This document shows, in pieces, positions 21,028 to 30,328 of a DNA stretch of 64,000 nt. The number at the start of each line of letters is the position of its first letter. Within the stretch, counting starts at the first letter, position 1. A program made the translations under genes and the position numbers. The stretch spans positions 145,863 through 209,862 of the forward strand of contig NZ_LDJI01000009.1 in the NCBI RefSeq assembly GCF_001431415.1. The letters are read 5' to 3'. This DNA comes from Stenotrophomonas humi (GTDB lineage Bacteria; Pseudomonadota; Gammaproteobacteria; Xanthomonadales; Xanthomonadaceae). The notes beneath the pieces were generated by a model. That model was given only the letters and a program-made list of their open reading frames with translations. It did no database searches and was not told where the DNA came from.

Positions 21028-21190
21028 CGTAATCGAGTCGCTGCGCGCTGCACATAAGAGAAACCCGGACGGAATCGACGTTCTGTCGATGGCCTGCGGG
21101 ATTCCTAAGAAGCGCCTGATGGAGCTGATTCGCGGCAAGGGTGACCCGCTTGATAAGCGGGAACAAATGATCTTGGAGGCCATGCGATGA
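21020..21190 (+). CDS. Small helical early protein
   Basis: The 56-residue protein contains DGIDVLSMACGIPKKRLMEL, a possible short helix-turn-helix. It overlaps the preceding gene by 8 nt and the next by 4 nt. A DNA-binding accessory role is possible but unproven. Confidence 0.6.
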   Translation: MSDVIESLRAAHKRNPDGIDVLSMACGIPKKRLMELIRGKGDPLDKREQMILEAMR

Positions 21191-21753
21191 CCGATGACCA
21201 ACAGCGCGCCAGGGAGTTGCTGGCGCAAGAGTACGAGAGTCGCGGACTACACCAATCGGCCCGAGACATTCGGACAAACCGGATGGATGAGCATTTGGGA
21301 TGGGTGCGCGAGGCAAACATGGCCCTCGCAGCCATCACCGCCGCCCTGCGCGCCGCGCCGGATGCTGTAGCCCTGCGCACGGCAATGGAAACGCTGGAGC
21401 AGATCGCATCGGCACCGGATGACAAAGGCGCGAAGTTCAACGCGGCCGGCACCATGGCGTTCTTGACGACGCAGGGTGCAGTAGGGCCGGAGTGGCGGCC
21501 AATCGAGACTGCGCCGGAAGGCAGGTTGGTAGTCGTCGGATGGATGGATACCGAAGACTCGCACTACCCAGAGAATTACGATTTCGACTATCTAGAGGAT
21601 GGGCTCTGGGCGAAGCATGCAGATTGCGTCGAGCATGCTCATGCAGTCGCCCCGCCCGGCAGCAAGATGCCGAAGGAACAACCGCCGTACCAATGGTGGA
21701 TGGACCTGCCTGCGTTCCCCGCCGCCCGCCCGCAGGGGGTGAAGGATGTCTAA
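21187..21753 (+). CDS. DUF551-type protein with helical N-terminus
   Basis: Residues 1-95 are helical (QQRARELLAQEYESRGLHQS and a MALAAITAALRAAP module). Residues about 100-188 form a DUF551 unit: EWRPIETAPEGRLVVVGWMD ... YQWWMDLPAFP. It is the second DUF551 unit in this operon (the first is at 19386). Function unknown. Confidence 0.75.
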   Translation: MTDDQQRARELLAQEYESRGLHQSARDIRTNRMDEHLGWVREANMALAAITAALRAAPDAVALRTAMETLEQIASAPDDKGAKFNAAGTMAFLTTQGAVGPEWRPIETAPEGRLVVVGWMDTEDSHYPENYDFDYLEDGLWAKHADCVEHAHAVAPPGSKMPKEQPPYQWWMDLPAFPAARPQGVKDV

Positions 21754-22063
21754 GCCGTGCGATTCAACCTGCGAAAAGTGCGGGGGCAGCGACATTACTC
21801 TCTCCTTCCACGCGAAGGATGAGCTGCTTCGATCAGACGAATATGGGCGCTGCCGAAATCGGTTTGGCGCTAGCAACGGCTCTTACGGAATCCGTGTTTT
21901 CAGGGATCACATCTCATACAACTGCCGAACCTGCCAGTTCAAATGGCAAGGCCTGCCTATGCCAAAGCCGCGCAAGACGAAGCCAGCGGACAGCCCGCAG
22001 GAGGCGAGCGATGCGAGTAAGGCACCCGAGGCACTGAAAGGAGGGGAAGATGAGCGCGGCTGA
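21746..22063 (+). CDS. Zinc-ribbon phage protein
   Basis: The 105-residue protein has CEKCGGSD near residue 9 and CRTCQF near residue 60, a four-Cys zinc ribbon around an RCRNRFGASNGSYG segment, then a Lys/Pro-rich tail. It overlaps its neighbours by 8 and 14 nt. Likely nucleic-acid or protein binding; role unknown. Confidence 0.7.
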   Translation: MSKPCDSTCEKCGGSDITLSFHAKDELLRSDEYGRCRNRFGASNGSYGIRVFRDHISYNCRTCQFKWQGLPMPKPRKTKPADSPQEASDASKAPEALKGGEDERG

Positions 22064-22376
22064 GAGATTGCCAGACCTGTATACCGAGGCTTTCGCGGCT
22101 GCATATCTTGGCGTTGCTGAGATCACCCTGCGCCGAATCCGAAAGCGCGGACACATCGGCCACGTCCGCATAGGAAAGGCCGTCAAGTACACCGAACACC
22201 ACCTACTGAAATACCTGGAGCAGCAAACGTGTCAGCCCGATTCCGCCTTGGCGACTACTGGATCGAACAGCGCAAAGGATCTGCCGTCTGGTACCGGGCG
22301 TGGCGTGACGCGAGCGGATGCAAGCAGCGCGCTTCGCTTGGCACAAGAGACATTGCAGAAGCACAAGTCGCACTAG
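22050..22376 (+). CDS. xis: Excisionase-like HTH protein
   Basis: The 108-residue protein starts at ATG 22050 behind AAAGGAGGGGAAG. The first 55 residues form a MerR-like winged helix (YTEAFAAAYLGVAEITLRRI, HVRIGKAVKYTEHHLLKYL), the excisionase fold. It overlaps the integrase gene by 148 nt in another frame. It would direct the integrase toward excision during induction. Confidence 0.82.
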   Translation: MSAAERLPDLYTEAFAAAYLGVAEITLRRIRKRGHIGHVRIGKAVKYTEHHLLKYLEQQTCQPDSALATTGSNSAKDLPSGTGRGVTRADASSALRLAQETLQKHKSH

Positions 22377-23422
22377 CGCGGTGGTACGTCGAGAACGCAG
22401 CGATGCTCAATCAGGCGCCGCAGGACGTGCTGCTTGATACCGTGTTGACGCGGTACCTCGCCCAACACGGGGATGGCCTCGCCAGCAAGGACAGCGCCAA
22501 GCGCGGCGTTGCGCTGTGGCGCGAGTGGTGGAAGCCGAATGATGCTGTTGCCGACATCACCATTGGCCGCCAGGAGGACTTCCTCAAATGGCTGCGCGAC
22601 AAGCAATACAGTGAGGGCTATTCACGCCGCATCTTGGGCGTGGGGAAATCGGCGTTAAATCGAGCATGGAAGCGCGGCGAGATCGCCCAGGTTCCCTTTG
22701 TGGAATTGCCGCCAATTGGTGACGCCTACCCTCACTACGCGACGCGCGAGCAGGTTGTGCGCCTACTGAATGCGCCAATGCCGGAGCACATCTGGGCGAT
22801 GCTCCTTATCCGCCTGTGCACCGGCTGCCGTGGTGATGCTGCGCATGACCTGCAGGTTTTCCAGATCGACAGGCGCGCTGGCCTGATTCGCCTGAATCCG
22901 CCGGGACGCAAGCAGACGAAGAAGTACCGGCCGGTCGTGCCTCTGCTACCCGTTCTGGACGCCTACCTGGAAACGGCCAAGCCATCGGCCTGCGTGGTGC
23001 ACTGGCACGGCAAGCGCGTGGCGTCCGTCAAAACCACTTGGCGCAAGATCCGAATGGCTGCCGCACTTCCGGTGTGGTTCGTTCCGAAAACGATCCGCCA
23101 CACGGTCGCGACGTGGCTTCGTCAACGCGGCGTGCCTGCATGGGAAGTGTCGGGATTGCTCGGCCACCATGCGGGCGGAACGACAGACGCATATGCCAAG
23201 TTCGACCCGTCATATCTGGGTGAAGCACGAAAAGCGTTGATTGAGATACTCGCCGATCTGGCGAAAGATGTTCCGAGATTGTCGGAGCTGATTGGGGTCA
23301 GTGTGGGGTCAGTTGACCCGCAGACCCCATCAATTGATTCCACTGAAAGCACTGCTACATCTAGGCTTAAAGTGGTGGGCGGTACAGGGTTCGAACCTGT
23401 GACCCCTACCATGTCAAGGTAG
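22229..23422 (+). CDS. int: Tyrosine recombinase integrase
   Basis: The 397-residue protein starts with GTG at 22229. Catalytic residues of the tyrosine recombinase family are visible: Arg in IRLCTGCRGDAAHDLQV (about 200), Lys in GRKQTKKYRP, HTVATWLRQRG with the His/Arg pair (about 290), LLGH and a final Tyr in TTDAYAKF (about 318). The last 15-20 codons run into the tRNA-Val gene, so the gene end is also attachment-site DNA. Confidence 0.95.
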   Translation: MSARFRLGDYWIEQRKGSAVWYRAWRDASGCKQRASLGTRDIAEAQVALARWYVENAAMLNQAPQDVLLDTVLTRYLAQHGDGLASKDSAKRGVALWREWWKPNDAVADITIGRQEDFLKWLRDKQYSEGYSRRILGVGKSALNRAWKRGEIAQVPFVELPPIGDAYPHYATREQVVRLLNAPMPEHIWAMLLIRLCTGCRGDAAHDLQVFQIDRRAGLIRLNPPGRKQTKKYRPVVPLLPVLDAYLETAKPSACVVHWHGKRVASVKTTWRKIRMAAALPVWFVPKTIRHTVATWLRQRGVPAWEVSGLLGHHAGGTTDAYAKFDPSYLGEARKALIEILADLAKDVPRLSELIGVSVGSVDPQTPSIDSTESTATSRLKVVGGTGFEPVTPTMSR

Positions 23423-23447
23423 TGCTCTACCGCTGAGCTAACCGCCC
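23373..23447 (-). tRNA. tRNA-Val(GAC), prophage attachment site
   Basis: The cloverleaf is standard: acceptor GGGCGGT/ACCGCCC, anticodon loop TTGACAT (GAC), T-arm ACAGG-TTCGAAC-CCTGT, and encoded CCA. The 5' part lies on the host side and the 3' part on the prophage side, where the integrase frame ends (23422). Integration therefore restores a whole tRNA with a phage-supplied 3' half; the other copy of the core should lie at the prophage's left end. Confidence 0.95.
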
Positions 23448-23544
23448 TTCTCAGCAACAATTTCTTCGTTGCGAGGGCGCGTATCTTAACCAACGAAACA
23501 GGGAAGGACAATAGATTTCTTCAAAAATCTTCACATTGCCTTCC

Positions 23545-25560
23545 TCAACCCAGATTCGCCTCCTTCAAGCGGTGAATCTGGTCGCGTACGCGGGCTGCGT
23601 CCTCGAACTCCAGGTCACGTGCATGTTGGTACATCTTCTGCTCCAGCTCCTTGATCCGGGCCACCAGCCGGGCCGGATCCATCGGCAGATAGTCCGCTTC
23701 CGGCTCGGCCACGCGGCGCCCCCTGCCCTTGACTGCCGACTTGGCCGAACCCTCCTCATGCGCGCCTTCGAGGATATCGACAATCGGCCGTGCCACCGAC
23801 TTGGGCACGATGCCGTGGGCTTCGTTGTATTCCACCTGCTTCTGCCGACGCCGGTCCGTCTCGTCGATGGCCACCTGCATCGAGCGGGTCATCTTGTCCG
23901 CATACAGAATCGCCTTGCCACGCAGGTTGCGCGCGGCGCGGCCGATGGTCTGGATCAGCGAGCCGCTTGAACGCAGGAAGCCTTCCTTGTCCGCATCGAG
24001 GATGGCGACCAGTGAAACCTCGGGCATATCCAGGCCTTCGCGCAGCAGGTTGATGCCGACCAGCACATCGAATTTGCCCAGGCGCAGGTCGCGGATGATC
24101 TCCACACGCTCCACCGTGTCGATGTCCGAGTGCAAGTAACGCACGCGGATGCCGTGCTCACTCAGGTACTCGGTGAGGTTCTCGGCCATGCGCTTGGTCA
24201 AGGTCGTGACCAGCACGCGGTCGCCCATCTTGATGCGCGCATTGCATTCGGACATCAGGTCGTCAACCTGCGTGCCGACCGGACGGATCTCGATCTGTGG
24301 GTCGATCAGGCCGGTCGGGCGCACCACCAGCTCGGTGATGTCATCGCCCGACTCGCGCAGTTCATACGGGCCCGGCGTAGCGGACACATAAATGCTGCGC
24401 GGCGAGCGCGCCTCCCATTCCTCGAAACGCAGTGGACGATTGTCCAGCGCCGACGGCATGCGGAAACCGAACTCCACCAGCGTCTCCTTGCGCGAACGGT
24501 CGCCTTTGTACATCGCACCGATCTGCGGAATGGTGACGTGCGATTCGTCGATCACCAGCAGCGCATCCGCCGGCAGGTAATCAAACAGCGTTGGTGGCGG
24601 CTCACCCGGCGCCTTGCCGGTGAGATGCCGCGAGTAGTTCTCGATGCCGTTGCAGTACCCCACCTCGGCCATCATCTCCAGATCGAACTGGGTGCGCTGC
24701 GCCAGGCGCTGCGCTTCCACCAGTTTGTTCTGCGCGTACAGCTGCTCCAACCGCTCCTTCAACTCCACCTTGATGGTTTCGACCGCAGCCAGCACCCGCT
24801 CGCGCGTGGTGGCGTAATGCGTCTTCGGGTAGATGGTGTAGCGCTGCATCTTGCGCAGGCTTTCGCCGGTAAGCGGATCGAACATGCTCAGCTGCTCGAT
24901 CTCGCCATCGAACAACTCGATGCGCACCGCCTCGCTGTCCAGCTCGGCGGGAAATACATCAATAACCTCACCACGCACACGGAACGTACCGCGCTGCAGC
25001 TCATACTCGTTGCGCGTGTACTGCAACTGGGTGAGATGCTTGATCAGGTCGCGCTGGTCGATGCGCTCACCAGTTGAAAGGATCAACCGCAACGACAGGT
25101 AATCCTCCGGTGCGCCGAGGCCATAGATCGCCGACACCGTGGCCACCACGATCGCATCTGGCCGCGACAGCAGGGTCTTGGTCGCGGCCAGCCGCATCTG
25201 TTCGATGTGCTCATTGATCGAACTGTCCTTCTCGATGAAGGTGTCCGATGACGGCACATAGGCCTCGGGCTGGTAGTAGTCGTAGTAGCTGACGAAGTAC
25301 TCCACCGCGTTGTGCGGGAAGAACGCCTTGAACTCGCCATACAACTGCGCGGCCAGCGTCTTGTTCGGCGCCATCACCAACGTGGGGCGCTGCACCTGCT
25401 GCACGACATTGGCGATGGTGTAGGTCTTGCCCGAGCCGGTGACGCCCAGCAGTGTCTGCTTGGCGATACCGGCCTCGAAATTCGCCACCAGTTTCTCGAT
25501 GGCAGCGGGCTGGTCACCGGCCGGGGAATACGGCGATACGAGCTGAAAGCGATCGGACAT
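23545..25560 (-). CDS. uvrB: Excinuclease ABC subunit B
   Basis: The 671-residue protein has the UvrB start ([20 protein letters not shown]), Walker A GVTGSGKT, the beta-hairpin region around [12 protein letters not shown], helicase motifs ([24 protein letters not shown]), and the C-terminal UVR domain ([20 protein letters not shown]). It verifies DNA damage passed on by UvrA and directs UvrC cutting. The start ATG 25560 agrees with the family N-terminus; a longer upstream frame is not supported. Confidence 0.98.
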   Translation of the reverse strand: MSDRFQLVSPYSPAGDQPAAIEKLVANFEAGIAKQTLLGVTGSGKTYTIANVVQQVQRPTLVMAPNKTLAAQLYGEFKAFFPHNAVEYFVSYYDYYQPEAYVPSSDTFIEKDSSINEHIEQMRLAATKTLLSRPDAIVVATVSAIYGLGAPEDYLSLRLILSTGERIDQRDLIKHLTQLQYTRNEYELQRGTFRVRGEVIDVFPAELDSEAVRIELFDGEIEQLSMFDPLTGESLRKMQRYTIYPKTHYATTRERVLAAVETIKVELKERLEQLYAQNKLVEAQRLAQRTQFDLEMMAEVGYCNGIENYSRHLTGKAPGEPPPTLFDYLPADALLVIDESHVTIPQIGAMYKGDRSRKETLVEFGFRMPSALDNRPLRFEEWEARSPRSIYVSATPGPYELRESGDDITELVVRPTGLIDPQIEIRPVGTQVDDLMSECNARIKMGDRVLVTTLTKRMAENLTEYLSEHGIRVRYLHSDIDTVERVEIIRDLRLGKFDVLVGINLLREGLDMPEVSLVAILDADKEGFLRSSGSLIQTIGRAARNLRGKAILYADKMTRSMQVAIDETDRRRQKQVEYNEAHGIVPKSVARPIVDILEGAHEEGSAKSAVKGRGRRVAEPEADYLPMDPARLVARIKELEQKMYQHARDLEFEDAARVRDQIHRLKEANLG

Positions 25561-25713
25561 GGGGAGCACTTGCCTGCGTGGACTGCCCAGTATAGCCAGC
25601 AGGGGGATGACGACCTGCCACGGATCAGCCCCACGTTCAGCCCCGCCGGCAACCGACTGGCGAGCCAATGCCAACCGGCAACCCTAGCCAAGTCCCACCC
25701 GGCAAGGTCGCAC

Positions 25714-26277
25714 ATGTCCCGCCCTCCCCACTTCCCACGGCAGCTGCACGTCCTCTCGCCAAAAGGGTTCACCCTGATCGAACTGCTGGCCGGCCTGGCG
25801 GTACTCGCATTGCTGGCAGCCCTCGCCGCGCCATCCCTGGCGGCCCTGCTGGAGCGGCACCACGCCCTTGCCGCCGAGCATGCCCTGATCCACCACCTGC
25901 AGCTGGCAAGGATGGCCGCCATTACCCAGCGGAAACCGGCGGTGCTATGCCCTTCGCTCGATGGCCATCATTGCAGCGGCCGGAATGACTGGAGCATCGG
26001 CTGGCTGGTGTTTGTTGACCGACACGGCAAGCGCACACTCAGGGATCCCGCAGATATCGTCCGCAGCGACACCCATCCCACCACGTCAAAACTCAGGCTC
26101 GTCAGCACACGCGGCAGGTCCAGCATCCGCTACCAGCCGGATGGGCACAGCACTGGATCAAACCTGACCATTTCCATCTGCAGCAAGGACGGCGCAATGC
26201 TCGCGCAGGTCATCGTCAACAACGCCGGTCGGGCACGCAGCCAGCGCCCCAAGACGCCACGGGCCTGCACTGAATGA
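25714..26277 (+). CDS. FimT/GspH-type pseudopilin
   Basis: The 187-residue protein has a type IV prepilin signal: PKG-FTLIE (residues about 16-22) and a hydrophobic helix LLAGLAVLALLAALAAPSLA. The C-terminal globular part has the GspH layout, with PAVLCPSLDGHHC and WLVFVDRHGKR and a Cys pair. Minor pseudopilins of this type prime type IV pilus or secretion fibres. It stands alone, divergent from uvrB. Confidence 0.88.
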   Translation: MSRPPHFPRQLHVLSPKGFTLIELLAGLAVLALLAALAAPSLAALLERHHALAAEHALIHHLQLARMAAITQRKPAVLCPSLDGHHCSGRNDWSIGWLVFVDRHGKRTLRDPADIVRSDTHPTTSKLRLVSTRGRSSIRYQPDGHSTGSNLTISICSKDGAMLAQVIVNNAGRARSQRPKTPRACTE

Positions 26278-26338
26278 GCAAACAGCAGCAGATGAATGGT
26301 TGCACGGTCCGCTCAGGACGATTAGAATACGCCTCCCC

Positions 26339-26415
26339 GCCCGAATAGCTCAGCCGGTTAGAGCACTTGACTGTTAATCAGGGGGTCGTTGGTTCGAGTC
26401 CAACTTCGGGCGCCA
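26339..26415 (+). tRNA. tRNA-Asn(GTT)
   Basis: Standard cloverleaf with acceptor GCCCGAA/TTCGGGC, anticodon loop CTGTTAA (GTT), T-arm GTTGG-TTCGAGT-CCAAC and encoded CCA. An essentially identical copy lies on the opposite strand at 26826-26902. Confidence 0.96.
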
Positions 26416-26423
26416 GATTAAAC

Positions 26424-26457
26424 AAAAAAGCCTGCGAGCAATCGCAGGCTTTTTTGT
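26424..26457. terminator. Intrinsic terminator after tRNA-Asn
   Basis: AGCCTGCGA-GCAA-TCGCAGGCT is a perfect 9-bp stem between AAAAAA and TTTTTT, starting 14 nt after the tRNA end. It can act in both directions. Confidence 0.93.
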
Positions 26458-26490
26458 TGCCAGATATTCCTGCCCGGTGACGCACTGACG

Positions 26491-26739
26491 TTACTCGCAC
26501 CACGCGCGCGCGGCAGAGGCTGCGTTCGCAGAAACCGGTCCGTCACCATAAAAGCGGCGCAGGCATTCGCGCCCCGGGATGAAATCCCCGCGCCAAGAAT
26601 CACAGGATTCAAGAACGCCGTGCGCCTTCGTCAGGAGCTGCGCCTGTGTACGCACGCACGTTTCGTCGACCCGCGCCGTGGACGAACGCCACACCCTATT
26701 CCCGGTGGGCCGATGATTGCGGGACGATATCCGCAACAC
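26491..26739 (-). CDS. Possible small protein between the tRNA-Asn copies
   Basis: An 82-residue frame ends at 26491. Its second half contains CDSWRGDFIPGRECLRRFYG and ends in ARAWCE, with several Cys and aromatic residues, but no signal sequence or family is recognised. The first 30 residues are less convincing and the true start may be downstream. It may be a gene remnant or chance. Confidence 0.3.
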   Translation of the reverse strand: MLRISSRNHRPTGNRVWRSSTARVDETCVRTQAQLLTKAHGVLESCDSWRGDFIPGRECLRRFYGDGPVSANAASAARAWCE

Positions 26740-26789
26740 GAATGTGTTGATTGCAACGCCATCTCCGCTTCGCCCGATGATCAGGCAAA

Positions 26790-26819
26790 GAAAAAGCCGC
26801 GATTTCTCGCGGCTTTTTC
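26790..26819 (-). terminator. Intrinsic terminator of the second tRNA-Asn
   Basis: GCCGCGA/TCGCGGC (7 bp, 4-nt loop) lies between AAAAA and TTTTT, 7 nt beyond the tRNA 3' end on the minus strand. Confidence 0.9.
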
Positions 26820-26825
26820 AATATT

Positions 26826-26902
26826 TGGCGCCCGAAGTTGGACTCGAACCAACGACCCCCTGATTAACAGTCAAGTGCTCTAACCGGCTGAGCTATTCGG
26901 GC
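26826..26902 (-). tRNA. tRNA-Asn(GTT), inverted second copy
   Basis: The complement reads GCCCGAA at the 5' end, the same anticodon loop (GTT) and T-arm as the first copy, and encoded CCA. The two genes are convergent, about 410 bp apart, each with its own terminator. Confidence 0.96.
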
Positions 26903-26926
26903 GGGGACGCGCATTCTATACGCATG

Positions 26927-27397
26927 TTACGCGCGATGGTAGGGGTGATTGGCCAACATTGCCGCCGCGCGATACAACTGCTCGGCGACAACCAGCCGAA
27001 CCAACATATGCGGCAAGGTCAGCGGGCCAATCGACCATTTTTCATCCGCCATTGCAGACACTTCCGCGGCATGCCCTTCCGGGCCGCCAATCAGAAACGC
27101 CAGGTCGCGACCCTGCGAACGCCAGTGCTCCAACCGCTGCGCCAACTGCTCGGAGCTGAGCTGGCGGCCAGGCACATCCAGCGCCACGACATAAGCATTT
27201 TTCGGCAATGCCGCCAGCACACGCTTACCTTCGTCTTCGATGGCGCGTTTCGGGTCACGGCCCTTGCCGCGCAGGCCTGGCTCGATCTCCACCAACTCAA
27301 GCGGCAGCCAATGTGACAAGCGCTTCTGGTACTCGGCAAACCCCTGCGCCACCCAGGACGGCGCGCGCTCACCGGTGGCAATCAATCGAGCTTTCAT
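26927..27397 (-). CDS. rlmH: 23S rRNA m3-Psi1915 methyltransferase
   Basis: The 156-residue protein has the RlmH pattern: start MKARLIATGER, YQKRLSHWLPLELVEIEPG, the SPOUT-fold SAM site FLIGGPEGHAAEV and the ending LPHMLVRLVVAEQLYRA then NHPYHR. It methylates pseudouridine 1915 in helix 69 of 23S rRNA. It follows rsfS, the usual bacterial order. Confidence 0.97.
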   Translation of the reverse strand: MKARLIATGERAPSWVAQGFAEYQKRLSHWLPLELVEIEPGLRGKGRDPKRAIEDEGKRVLAALPKNAYVVALDVPGRQLSSEQLAQRLEHWRSQGRDLAFLIGGPEGHAAEVSAMADEKWSIGPLTLPHMLVRLVVAEQLYRAAAMLANHPYHRA

Positions 27398-27472
27398 GGC
27401 GCGACCTCGGCATGGCGTTGAAACGAAGACGGCGCCCTGCGGCGCCGTCGCGAAGCATGAAGCACAGAACGA

Positions 27473-27889
27473 TCAGCGATCGTCCTGCTCATCATCCTCG
27501 TACGCCGACGGCGGCTGGTCACCCACCGTCCACAGGCGCTCCAGCGCATAGAGCTCGCGCACGCGCGGCAGCATCACGTGGACGATCACATCGCCCAGGT
27601 CCACCAGCACCCACTCGGCCTCGCGCTCGCCTTCCACGCCCAGCGGCATGACGCCGAGGTTCTTGGCAAAGCGCACGACCTCGTCACCGATCGACTTGAC
27701 GTGACGGGTGGAGGTGCCGGAGACGACAACCATGTAGTCGGCGACGCTGGATTTGCCACGCACGTCGATCTCGACCGCGTCCCTGGCCTTGAGTTCTTCC
27801 AGCGCGGCATGAACGGATGCCAGCAGGGCCGGAACGGACGGCGGCGGGCTGGGCAATTGGGTCTTGATGACTTGGGCTTCGATGGTCAA
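27473..27889 (-). CDS. rsfS: Ribosomal silencing factor
   Basis: The 138-residue protein has the RsfS core [20 protein letters not shown] and [20 protein letters not shown] followed by YALERLW. RsfS binds L14 on the large subunit and blocks subunit joining under starvation. It lies between nadD and rlmH, as in many proteobacteria. A 75-bp gap separates it from rlmH. Confidence 0.97.
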   Translation of the reverse strand: MTIEAQVIKTQLPSPPPSVPALLASVHAALEELKARDAVEIDVRGKSSVADYMVVVSGTSTRHVKSIGDEVVRFAKNLGVMPLGVEGEREAEWVLVDLGDVIVHVMLPRVRELYALERLWTVGDQPPSAYEDDEQDDR

Positions 27890-27947
27890 AGCAGCAGAAC
27901 TCGATGAATAAGGGGTCGATTATAGAGAACCCAGCCGAAACAGGCAT

Positions 27948-28655
27948 TCACGACACTGCATGGCACCCGTACAGGCCCTGAGCCTGAATGTAGTCAGCCA
28001 CCTTCGCTGGCACCAATGACTGCCACTGACCGCCACTGGCGATCATGTTCCGTACGGCCGTGGCCGATTCCGTCTGCAGTGGCTGCCGCAGTCGCCAGAC
28101 CCGCCCGGCAGCGCGGGAAAGCACGCTGATCGAAGGTGCCCAGGCATCGCGCAGATGGGCCGCCAGCACCGGCGGCAAGGTGCCATCCAGGGCACTCCCC
28201 GGCCGCTCGGCCACCACGATATGGGCCAGCTCGAGCAGGTGCTCCCATTCATGCCATGTGGTCAGTCCCAGCAGGCTGTCCGCGCCCATCAACAACGCCA
28301 CCGGGCGTGACATCCCGAACTCAGCCCGGATGTCGCGCAGGGTATCCATGGTCCACGAGGGCACCCCGGGCCGCAGCTCGGCGCGCCGCAGCTCGCGCAG
28401 GTCCACGCTGAAGTCCGGCTCATCGGCCGCCGCCAGCGCCAGCATGTGCGCGCGTTGCCGGGCATCGGCACCGGGCACCGCGCGATGCGGGGGGTCGGCA
28501 GCCGGCATCAACCGCACCGGCACCTGAAGCTCCTGTGCCGCACAGCGGGCGATGGCCAGGTGACCATTGTGAACCGGATCGAAGGTGCCGCCGTAGAACA
28601 TCAACATCCCGGCCGGCGGCGATTCGACGGGCGCCGCGGGTACCGAATGCGGCAC
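27948..28655 (-). CDS. nadD: Nicotinate-nucleotide adenylyltransferase
   Basis: NadD attaches AMP to nicotinate mononucleotide in NAD synthesis. The product has YGGTFDPVHNGHLAIA with the HxGH nucleotide-binding motif, PADPPHR, and the C-terminal ESATAVRN in place of ISSTxIR. The GTG start at 28655 is one base after the holA stop and gives 235 residues; ATG 28607 is an alternative giving 219. Translational coupling with holA favours the first. Confidence 0.93.
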   Translation of the reverse strand: MPHSVPAAPVESPPAGMLMFYGGTFDPVHNGHLAIARCAAQELQVPVRLMPAADPPHRAVPGADARQRAHMLALAAADEPDFSVDLRELRRAELRPGVPSWTMDTLRDIRAEFGMSRPVALLMGADSLLGLTTWHEWEHLLELAHIVVAERPGSALDGTLPPVLAAHLRDAWAPSISVLSRAAGRVWRLRQPLQTESATAVRNMIASGGQWQSLVPAKVADYIQAQGLYGCHAVS

Positions 28656-28656
28656 G

Positions 28657-29700
28657 TCAGCGCACCCCGCGCGCCAGCAACCGCACCGCGCGCGCTTCAG
28701 CCAGAGCGACCAGCAGACGCTCCAGCGCCAACCAGGGGTCACCGTCGGCGCGCCCCTTGGCCATGCGATCCACTTGCGAGGCTTCGGCCACGAAACGCTC
28801 CCAACGGCGCGGATCCGGATGCCGTTGCAACGCGCGCTTGAAGGGGGCCTGGCGCGATTCCCAGATGCCCTTGGCCTTCATCTCGCCAGCAAGGTTGCCC
28901 CCGGCGGCCTGCACCCGTGCCAGGCCCGCGGTGAGCAGCAGCTCGCGGATCACCATCGGCATCAACGCCGCCACGGCCTCGCCTTCGCCACGCAAGCCGG
29001 CGAGCATGCGCAACACCGCCTGCGGCTGGCCGGAGAAGGCAGCCTCGTTGAGGCGGAACACGTCGTAGCGGGCCGCATCGGCGACCAGCGACTCCATCTT
29101 CGCCACGTCCAGCGGCTGGCCATCGGCCAACAACGCCAGCTTGTCGATCTCCTGCGCGGCGGCCAACAGGTTGCCTTCCACCCGCTCGCTCAGCCGCTGG
29201 ACGGCGGCCGGATCGGCGCGCAGCCCTTTGGCCCGCAGCCGCCGCTCGATCCAGTCACCCAGTTCGTGCGGCTTGATGGCCCAGGCCACCGACAGCACGC
29301 CTGCCTTCGAAACCGCTTCGGCCCATTTGCCCTGATGTGCTTTGCTCCACTCGCCAGCGGTGATCAGCAACACCACATCCGGCGGCGGCCGCGCGCAGAA
29401 ATCGCTGATGACTTCCGCGCCTTCCTTACCCGGCTTGCCGCTGGGCAGCCGCACTTCCACCAGGCGGCGCGCACTGAACAGACTGGGCGCATTGAAACTG
29501 GACGACAGCTGGCTCCAGTCGAAGTCGCGGCCATCGGCATCGAACACCTCGCGCTCACCAATACCCTCGGCACGCGCCTTGGCGCGCACCGCATCGGCGG
29601 CTTCGATGACCCGCAGCAACTCGGGGCCGGCAATCAAATAGACAGGCGCCAGGGCCGAGGAAGCGGCCTGGGTCACCAATTGTTCTGGACGCAGCTCCAT
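28657..29700 (-). CDS. holA: DNA polymerase III subunit delta
   Basis: The 347-residue protein has the delta-subunit plan: MELRPEQLVTQAASSALAPV at the start, YLIAGPELLRVIEAADAVR, and a helical collar domain at the end. Delta opens the beta clamp ring in the clamp loader. It lies between lptE and nadD, as in many gammaproteobacteria. Confidence 0.95.
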   Translation of the reverse strand: MELRPEQLVTQAASSALAPVYLIAGPELLRVIEAADAVRAKARAEGIGEREVFDADGRDFDWSQLSSSFNAPSLFSARRLVEVRLPSGKPGKEGAEVISDFCARPPPDVVLLITAGEWSKAHQGKWAEAVSKAGVLSVAWAIKPHELGDWIERRLRAKGLRADPAAVQRLSERVEGNLLAAAQEIDKLALLADGQPLDVAKMESLVADAARYDVFRLNEAAFSGQPQAVLRMLAGLRGEGEAVAALMPMVIRELLLTAGLARVQAAGGNLAGEMKAKGIWESRQAPFKRALQRHPDPRRWERFVAEASQVDRMAKGRADGDPWLALERLLVALAEARAVRLLARGVR

Positions 29701-29743
29701 TGCCTACTCCTGCCGTTGTGACATCAGGGACACCGGCGATGCC

Positions 29744-30328
29744 TCAGCCGGCATCACCCTCGCCTTTGGCACCTTCGACGACAGGCAGCGCATTCTTCTG
29801 CTTTTCCATATCGGCGCGGATCACACTGTCGATGCGGCGCAGGATGGAAGCGGACATTTCCCGGCGCAGTTCATCGGCCAGGATTTCGCGCTCGGTGGTG
29901 GTGCCGGTGGCATCTTCCGGCGGCGACACGTAGTCGCGCGACAGTTCGACCGCCTGCTCCGGCACCAGCACGCTGCCATCGGGCTTGAGGAAGGAGAACA
30001 CCACGGCATAGCGCAGGCTGTATTCCTGGGCACGGCCCTGGGAATCGATGGCGATGGGCAGGTCGCCCCAGCGCTCGGAGCGGATCTGCAGACGGGCCAG
30101 GCCCGGATCGTCCTTGCCACGTCCCGGCGTTCCATCCTCACCGACAACGGTGACGCCGGAGGCACGCAGGCCGCGATTGATCAACTTGACCAGCTCGCTG
30201 TAGCGGGTCTGGGACTCCACCTTGACGGACGGCATGTCTGCCGGGAGCGTCAGCCGGTTGCGCAGATGGAAACCGCAGCCGGTCAGGGTCGTGGCAACAA
30301 GGATCAGGGCGATCAGATATCGGGTCAT
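29744..30328 (-). CDS. lptE: LPS assembly lipoprotein LptE
   Basis: The 194-residue protein starts at ATG 30328. It has a signal peptide with lipobox LTGC (about residue 18), then GFHLRNRLTLPADMPSVKVE, the family opening. It plugs the LptD barrel and helps place LPS in the outer membrane. The order leuS-lptE-holA matches related genomes. The last 20 residues are Lys/Glu-rich and variable. Confidence 0.93.
   Translation of the reverse strand: MTRYLIALILVATTLTGCGFHLRNRLTLPADMPSVKVESQTRYSELVKLINRGLRASGVTVVGEDGTPGRGKDDPGLARLQIRSERWGDLPIAIDSQGRAQEYSLRYAVVFSFLKPDGSVLVPEQAVELSRDYVSPPEDATGTTTEREILADELRREMSASILRRIDSVIRADMEKQKNALPVVEGAKGEGDAG

Larger units (their letters stand above)
1..23422. mobile_element. 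P22-like temperate prophage (integrase-side part; left end outside window)
   Basis: Two gene arms diverge from an immunity region at 13.4-15.6 kb. The leftward arm carries replication, recombination, lysis and packaging genes; the rightward arm carries early genes, exonuclease, SSB, excisionase and integrase. The integrase frame ends inside a tRNA-Val gene (23373-23447), the usual position of an attachment site. The packaging order small terminase, large terminase, portal, scaffold matches P22-like podoviruses. Capsid and tail genes and the far attachment site must lie left of position 1. No broken essential gene is visible in this part, so the element may be intact. Confidence 0.95.

Noticed and set aside
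23545..25674. A longer uvrB start at 25674
   Set aside because: The extra 38 residues are not UvrB-like; [16 protein letters not shown] from ATG 25560 is the family start.
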